Shown in pieces: positions 59,829 through 64,000 of a stretch of DNA of 64,000 nt. Each line of letters opens with the position of its first letter. The stretch's first letter is position 1. Position numbers and translations under genes: made by a program. Under the pieces are notes generated by a model. That model was given only the letters and a program-made list of their open reading frames with translations. It was not told the DNA's origin and searched no databases. The stretch comes from Mogibacterium timidum ATCC 33093 (GTDB lineage: Bacteria > Bacillota > Clostridia > Peptostreptococcales > Anaerovoracaceae), in the NCBI RefSeq assembly GCF_000525775.1, contig NZ_JALU01000024.1, positions 62,001-126,000 of the forward strand. The letters run 5' to 3'.

Positions 59829-60638
59829 TTAATTCAGAATATCAATCTTCTCAAGCTCGGCTGCAAAAGAAGAAAAAGCTATCCCTACTTTAGACAATGG
59901 TTTATACACGCAGACAGGCTTATTCAAAAGTTCAGATTCCGCAACAACTATTGATTTAGGTATTGCTACATCAAATATATAAAATTCCTGCCATCTATCC
60001 TTTATAAACTCACGCATCATAGCATGTACATTTGTTCGTTCCTCTATCTGATTAATGACAATTCCTGCACTTCTAAGCTCTGGATTAAAGTATGTTTTTA
60101 TCTGTTGAATAATATTAAAAATTGTATCCATGCCGTCCATGCTTGCACTTTCTGCTTGCGTAACTACCAGATATCTATCACTGGCTACTAATGCATTCTG
60201 AAAGTCTAGGTTTATGGACGGAGCATTGTCAATTAATATATAGTCATAGTTGTATTTATCTTTTATAACATCTATGTATCTCTTAAGTATCGTTTCTCTC
60301 GCCATTTCAGATAAGGCTCTGTTCATCCATTCCTCTTTTATTATATTGCAAGGGATAATATCTAGTTCTAGCTTCCCATCAAAACAGAGTTTGTAAATCG
60401 GATCGTCATCTGAAATATCTCCTATTACAATTTCATTGAGTTTGGATACTATATTAAATTCTGTTCCATCATATATTTTCTCTATCCCTGCAAACTTTGA
60501 AAGGTTTCCCTGTCCATCAAAGTCTATTAATAAAACTGCATAACCTTTTTGAGCAAGTTCAGCTCCCAGATTAAATGTAATGGTCGATTTACCAACGCCA
60601 CCTTTAAAATTAATTATTGATATCACTTGTGTATTCAT
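59829..60638 (-). CDS. parA: ParA/Soj partition ATPase
   Basis: The product has 269 residues. The deviant Walker A KGGVGKSTITFNL is at residues 12-24, Walker A' LLIDFDGQGNLSKF near 36-49, and Walker B YILIDNAPSINLDF near 133-146. ParA moves the element copies and, with ParB, keeps it in both daughters. It points to a plasmid-like life. The ATG follows AAGGTAAG and leads directly to parB 31 bases downstream. Confidence 0.95.
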   Translation of the reverse strand: MNTQVISIINFKGGVGKSTITFNLGAELAQKGYAVLLIDFDGQGNLSKFAGIEKIYDGTEFNIVSKLNEIVIGDISDDDPIYKLCFDGKLELDIIPCNIIKEEWMNRALSEMARETILKRYIDVIKDKYNYDYILIDNAPSINLDFQNALVASDRYLVVTQAESASMDGMDTIFNIIQQIKTYFNPELRSAGIVINQIEERTNVHAMMREFIKDRWQEFYIFDVAIPKSIVVAESELLNKPVCVYKPLSKVGIAFSSFAAELEKIDILN

Positions 60639-60733
60639 TTCTTTTCTTACCTTCCTTGATATTTAGCAAATATTGCTTTATAATCCATTTATCCGCATTT
60701 CTTGAAGTGCAGGATATTGCTTTATATGTAAAG

Positions 60734-60761
60734 GTCGTTTCTGATTGATTTCGGAAACGAC
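60734..60761. repeat. Inverted repeat between parA and the next gene
   Basis: GTCGTTTC and GAAACGAC, eight-base exact arms around a 12-base loop, end three bases before the 3' end of the 60764-61102 gene. Plus-strand T-run (CTTTTACTTT) follows, the minus side has only a weak one (CTTTACAT). It may end transcription between the rep and par groups. Confidence 0.5.
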
Positions 60762-60763
60762 TT

Positions 60764-61102
60764 TTACTTTGTAAAAATATCTAGCTCCGCTATTTCTATT
60801 AGTGTTCTTATCCAAAAAGCTAATTCTTTCCTGTATCTTGCTTCTTCATGTGATTCAAGCGGTAATCCGTAGTAAAAATGATCCCAAGCTTTAACTTTAA
60901 ATTCATCTGATACAGCTATATCAAAAGATTCATTTATTAACTGAATTTTTTCTTTTAATAGTTGATATTTAACATTATTCTCTAGTTCAAAACCAGAGGA
61001 ATGTTTCTCAATATTACGTACCGCTTCTTTATATAGCGGATATCCTTTTAAATATAGTCTGGCTTCCTTAACCAGGTGATTCATATATTCTCGATTATTC
61101 AT
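60764..61102 (-). CDS. Hypothetical helical protein
   Basis: The product has 112 residues, soluble, largely helical (NNREYMNHLVKEARLYLKGYPLYKEAVRNIEKHSSGFELENNVKYQLLKEKIQLINESF...). It starts two bases after the preceding gene, so they are coupled. The position in the rep-par leader group suggests copy-control or host interaction. Not recognised. Confidence 0.55.
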   Translation of the reverse strand: MNNREYMNHLVKEARLYLKGYPLYKEAVRNIEKHSSGFELENNVKYQLLKEKIQLINESFDIAVSDEFKVKAWDHFYYGLPLESHEEARYRKELAFWIRTLIEIAELDIFTK

Positions 61103-61104
61103 TT

Positions 61105-61518
61105 CTATGCTTTCCTATACTTACTTAAATATTTTGCATCTACGTATAAAAACTCCTTACTAAATAGATTATTTGCTACTTCCGTTATCAGCTCATTTTT
61201 CATATCGTATAAATCTGCTATATGTGGGACTGCTCTTCCTGAACATAGTTTTAATAGATTTATCTTGCTATGCTCTGGAACTTTCTTTAACGCATCTTCT
61301 ACCGGTTTGAATGCAGCTGATATACAACTACTAGTTTCCGCTAAGCAAACGAGTTTTGTATCGTAGCTGGTAACAGTTGTATCTACTCTCTCTTTGTCAT
61401 ACGTTATCCCAGGTATACTAGCTACATCGTAAGCATACATTTCATACAAGGATCGATATCTGTAATATGTCTTAATGTACTGAACCACCAGCTCATACAT
61501 TTCTTTTGACAATTCCAT
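61105..61518 (-). CDS. Hypothetical protein of the replication group
   Basis: The product has 137 residues: ELSKEMYELVVQYIKTYYRYRSLYEMYAYDVASIPGITYDKERVDTTVTSYDTKLVCLAETSSCISAAFKPVEDALKKVPEHSKINLLKLCSGRAVPHIADLYDM. The end resembles the region-4-type DUF1492 phage ArpU-like pattern (helical, ends in a HTH-like segment), but weakly. Between Rep and the next small gene. Function unknown. Confidence 0.5.
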   Translation of the reverse strand: MELSKEMYELVVQYIKTYYRYRSLYEMYAYDVASIPGITYDKERVDTTVTSYDTKLVCLAETSSCISAAFKPVEDALKKVPEHSKINLLKLCSGRAVPHIADLYDMKNELITEVANNLFSKEFLYVDAKYLSKYRKA

Positions 61519-61553
61519 CTATTGTTTCCTCCTTCCTTTTCTATATGACTTAC

Positions 61554-62195
61554 TTAAATATAATATGTACCGCTATCGCTTTTGTTTTCTTGCAAATAAT
61601 GTGTACATGCTGCCATATCCGATGAAAATTCATCTGAAAATGCTGTTTTATTTAACTGTTTCCTTAAACTTGCTCTATCTATGGCTGCATTCCATTTTTC
61701 ATGTTGTTGTAAGGTCTGATATTCACTATCAGTCAAAAAGATATTTTTGTAATACCCATAAGCTTTAGTGGTATTTTCTCCATCTTCAAGCAGCATGGAT
61801 CTTTGTTTTAACCTTCTTTCCTGTCTTCTGACCGAATCTTCCTTTATAGATCTAGTATTCTCTTTAGCATATGGAACGTGTATTTCTACCACAGAATTAC
61901 CATATATAATTTCAATGAACTCACTATCTTTAAAATAATTTAGAGCATCAGACATATTCTTATCATCTTCTCCAAGTATTCTTCCTAGTCTAGTAGGAAC
62001 ACTATATGGTTCACAATCATCTAGCCTAATCACTCCACCCGTTACGCCCGCTTTAGCGATGAGTTCCAAAAGTATGACAACTCTTACGTAACCGTGTTCA
62101 CCAGAAGCACTGTCTCTCACATTTTTAATCTGTATATCATCAAAGAAGTCGCAGACCAATTTGACGTACCAGTTAATAATATTTGAACTACTCAT
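61554..62195 (-). CDS. Replisome-organizer-like Rep protein
   Basis: The product has 213 residues. NIINWYVKLVCDFFDDIQIKNVRDSASGEHGYVRVVILLELIAKAGVTGGVIRLDDCEPYSVPTRLGRILGEDDKNMSDALNYFKDSEFIEI follows the N-terminal pattern of phage/plasmid replisome organizers (W-x-KL-x-x-x-F-D-x-x-K-I; DnaD/Rep_Org_N). It should bind the origin and load the host helicase. The ATG at 62195 overlaps the HTH gene stop as ATGAGTAG. Confidence 0.75.
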   Translation of the reverse strand: MSSSNIINWYVKLVCDFFDDIQIKNVRDSASGEHGYVRVVILLELIAKAGVTGGVIRLDDCEPYSVPTRLGRILGEDDKNMSDALNYFKDSEFIEIIYGNSVVEIHVPYAKENTRSIKEDSVRRQERRLKQRSMLLEDGENTTKAYGYYKNIFLTDSEYQTLQQHEKWNAAIDRASLRKQLNKTAFSDEFSSDMAACTHYLQENKSDSGTYYI

Positions 62196-62541
62196 CTTCT
62201 GCACCACTATCGTTTACAAATTCTTGTAATAAGCTCTCTACTTCTCCTGTAGCATTCAACAGAGCTTTAACTCCATCTATACCAATCCCTTTTATAGCTG
62301 TATTAACGATAGATCTTAAAGGATTATACGTATTAGCAGCACCACGATTTATTTTGTCAAAATTATTTCTATTCACACCATTTCTTACTTCTGCTATAAC
62401 AGTAGGTCTAGATACCCCCAATTCATCTGCTGTCTCTTGGAAGGTTAGCCCTTTCTCTTTTAACAAAAAAAGAAGATAAGCTCTTGCATCCATAGTCCAC
62501 TGAACTTTTCTTCCTCTTTTAGTTTCTGTAATTTTTTCCAT
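62188..62541 (-). CDS. HTH transcription regulator
   Basis: The product has 117 residues with an N-terminal helix-turn-helix (DARAYLLFLLKEKGLTFQETADELGVSRPTVIAEVRNGVNRNNF, residues 17-61) related to phage/IS30-type activator HTHs, and a helical tail (LRSIVNTAIKGIGIDGVKALLNATGEVESLLQEFV). It likely controls the rep-par genes. Two palindromes upstream are candidate sites. Confidence 0.75.
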   Translation of the reverse strand: MEKITETKRGRKVQWTMDARAYLLFLLKEKGLTFQETADELGVSRPTVIAEVRNGVNRNNFDKINRGAANTYNPLRSIVNTAIKGIGIDGVKALLNATGEVESLLQEFVNDSGAEDE

Positions 62542-62589
62542 TTACCGCACCTCGCTTTTCTCTATCTAATTACGATTGCGGCTCTATTT

Positions 62590-62669
62590 ATATATAGTAA
62601 CTATATATATTATTCTCTTTCTTTATAGTATATATTTAATAGTAATAGTATATGGGCGGACAATGTCCG
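62590..62669. promoter_or_regulatory. Operator-like palindromes before the HTH/rep operon
   Basis: ATATATAGT-A-ACTATATAT (62590-62608) and CGGACA-A-TGTCCG (62657-62669), both perfect, lie 50-130 bases upstream of the HTH gene. The second is G+C-rich amid AT-rich DNA. Likely regulator sites for the HTH protein. No clear -35/-10 pair is certain here. Confidence 0.55.
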
Positions 62670-62742
62670 TTATACTTGGCATTTGGGAACTTCATTTTTT
62701 AACTATCATATAGACTAGTTGCTAAAAACACTGAAATTCCAA

Positions 62743-62784
62743 TAAAAAAGAATTAAGCCGCAATTCCTTTTGCAACTTAATTCT
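62743..62784 (-). terminator. Terminator between IS30 copy B and the HTH gene
   Basis: AGAATTAAG/CTTAATTCT with inner GCAA/TTGC, followed on the minus strand by TTTTTT. It shields the element from transcription out of the IS. Confidence 0.8.
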
Positions 62785-62803
62785 ATAACTCAGCATCATT
62801 AAC

Positions 62804-64000
62804 ATGACCTATGAATGTCAACAGTAAATTGCACATTTATATAAAATATTTTTTATAGTTGCAATACAAGGCAATACATTTATAAAAAACTGTATCATAA
62901 TTGTAAGATTATAGTGTAAAAAACGGTTATATCTATTAGAATTGTAAAAGACTAATAGATAATTGTATGATTTAAGTAATAAATTCGTATCGTAATATTA
63001 ACACACTTGCTATATGTTTTTTATGACATCAAAATAAGCACTGTTTATGAATCCAGCGTTGGATAGAAATTTTTCTTTTTATTGTTTTATTGTTCACTTA
63101 GTCAGATTACATTTTCACATCCTAATTTCTGGAGTTCCTTGCAAAACAAGTCATATGAACATCTTCCGCCAAATATCCTTCTAGGATAGAAATTCATCCA
63201 TTCTTCTACTTCTTTGATACGCTTCTTGTTTAATATTTTATCAAAGTCTGCTCCTTTGGGATAAAATCTCCGCACTAAAAGGTTATTATTTTCATTGCTC
63301 CCTCTCTCATGAGAGCTGTACGGATGGCAATAATAGACATTTGTCCGCTTCCCCACCCTATAAAGAGCTTTTTCCATTCCATAGCTGTCGGAAAACTCTG
63401 TACCATTATCTACAGTTATAGACCTAAAAATCTTAAAGAAACTACTTCCATATCGTTTTTCTATGCGGTTTAACGCCTTAATTACTTCTCCGGATGTATG
63501 TGTTTTCATAGGCTCAAGAATTTCAAAACGGGTTTTTCTTTCAGTTAATACCAGAATGGTCTTACGGTTTGTTATCTTTCCCACAACACTATCCATCTCC
63601 CAATCACCGAACTGACTTCTTTTTTGCACTACTTTAGGTCTTTTCTCTATAGAAACACCTTTTGTTGCTCTCTTTTGAACCTTTACATATTTTCTCCGCT
63701 CTTTTGCTCTCCCTCGTCTTGGCAGTTCTTCAAGTGATATTCCCGGTAAGTAACCTCTCCGTATACCTTCATATATCGTATTTACAGACTTTATTCTCAA
63801 ATCAAAGGAAAGCCCTGCTTCCTCTATAGTGAAAAGAACTGCTTCAGGGCTATATTTCTGCTTCTTTATCATATATGTTATGTAGTCTTTTAGCTTCGAT
63901 GCGTCCTTTAGAGATGGTGCTCTGCCTTTCTGCGAAAGATATTCTCTATATCGTTTCTCAGCTCCTTCAGGGCAGTATCTTTCTTCAGTAGTTAGATCAG
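62804..64000 (-). mobile_element. IS30-family insertion sequence, copy B (cut by window edge)
   Basis: Left end ATGACCTATGAATGTCAACAG at 62804 matches copy A's end. The other end is beyond the window. The 62804-63101 part is a non-coding AT-rich tail like that of copy A. It is a different IS30 relative, not a duplicate; its orientation equals that of copy A. Confidence 0.8.
63102..64000 (-). CDS. IS30-family transposase (5' end outside the window)
   Basis: The visible frame runs from base 63998 to the stop at 63102, about 299 codons. The first visible residues DLTTEERYCPEGAEKRYREYLSQKGRAPS align with the middle of copy A. The DDE motifs are present: GDWEMDSVVG, TVDNGTEF and ERGSNENNNLLVRRFYPKG. 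The HTH region lies past the edge. Amino-acid identity to copy A is clear but far from complete. Confidence 0.95.
   Translation of the reverse strand, partial: DLTTEERYCPEGAEKRYREYLSQKGRAPSLKDASKLKDYITYMIKKQKYSPEAVLFTIEEAGLSFDLRIKSVNTIYEGIRRGYLPGISLEELPRRGRAKERRKYVKVQKRATKGVSIEKRPKVVQKRSQFGDWEMDSVVGKITNRKTILVLTERKTRFEILEPMKTHTSGEVIKALNRIEKRYGSSFFKIFRSITVDNGTEFSDSYGMEKALYRVGKRTNVYYCHPYSSHERGSNENNNLLVRRFYPKGADFDKILNKKRIKEVEEWMNFYPRRIFGGRCSYDLFCKELQKLGCENVI

Noticed and set aside
34409-64000. Classical composite transposon
   Set aside because: The two IS30 copies lie in the same orientation and their proteins differ clearly, so they are not twin copies of one IS.
1-64000. tRNA and rRNA genes, integrase or att core
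   Set aside because: I looked for TTCGAATCC-type tRNA ends, rRNA motifs and tyrosine/serine recombinase motifs and found none; a repeat-based att search was not possible by eye.

Overview
The window looks like chromosome of a low-to-middle G+C anaerobic Bacillota (Clostridia), perhaps near Mogibacterium/Family XIII. Pointers are a one-polypeptide pyruvate:ferredoxin oxidoreductase, the gene order alaS-ireB-ruvX, rplU-rpmA-obgE, recA-cinA-pgsA-rimO-ftsK and rpmF-tmcAL-coaD-rsmD-recG, plus Bacillus-type CGAAC-N4-GTTCG LexA boxes. The genus is a guess. No tRNA, rRNA or CRISPR array was seen.

Bases 1-34400 are host chromosome. Three plus-strand genes (a PLP lyase cut by the window edge, a VTT membrane protein, a YbaK deacylase) precede an SOS-type yneA gene whose promoter lies between two LexA boxes. 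Almost everything from 2.8 to 34.3 kb is on the minus strand. It holds a LysR regulator beside two uncharacterised genes; a purine cluster in which the two usual PurH activities are separate proteins (AICAR transformylase and an archaeal-type PurO IMP cyclohydrolase) around purB; ruvX, ireB and alaS; nifJ; a Spo0A-C-domain-only protein; comEA; obgE-rpmA-rplU; recA under a perfect LexA box; cinA, pgsA, rimO, ftsK; rpmF, tmcAL, a coiled-coil protein, coaD, rsmD, recG; and an Asp23 protein with rpmB.

At about 34.4 kb base composition drops sharply and a conjugative, plasmid-like element begins, starting with an IS30 insertion sequence placed 20 bases upstream of the rpmB -35 box. The element runs to the window end, where a second, different IS30 copy is cut by the edge. 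Read in its transcription direction (right to left) it carries an HTH regulator and a replisome-organizer-like Rep protein, ParA/ParB, a 760-base non-coding region packed with stem-loops, a MobV relaxase with an apparent HTH insertion, a lipoprotein, a thioester/VaFE-repeat surface adhesin, an ArdC-like antirestriction protein, a nucleotidyltransferase pair resembling a toxin-antitoxin module, a Gram-positive type IV secretion system (VirB2, VirB4, CHAP hydrolase, VirB6-like, VirB3-like, VirD4) and a DNA-metabolism tail (DUF3945-like, Toprim primase, OB-fold SSB, PD-(D/E)XK-like protein). No site-specific recombinase is visible.

Three things stand out. First, a run of more than a dozen different stem-loops at 57308-57837 forms a G+C-rich island in AT-rich DNA. 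Second, compact intrinsic terminators sit in the leaders of several genes of what is otherwise one long transfer operon, which suggests processive antitermination. Third, the relaxase has an HTH inserted in its catalytic region, with a candidate nick region just upstream.
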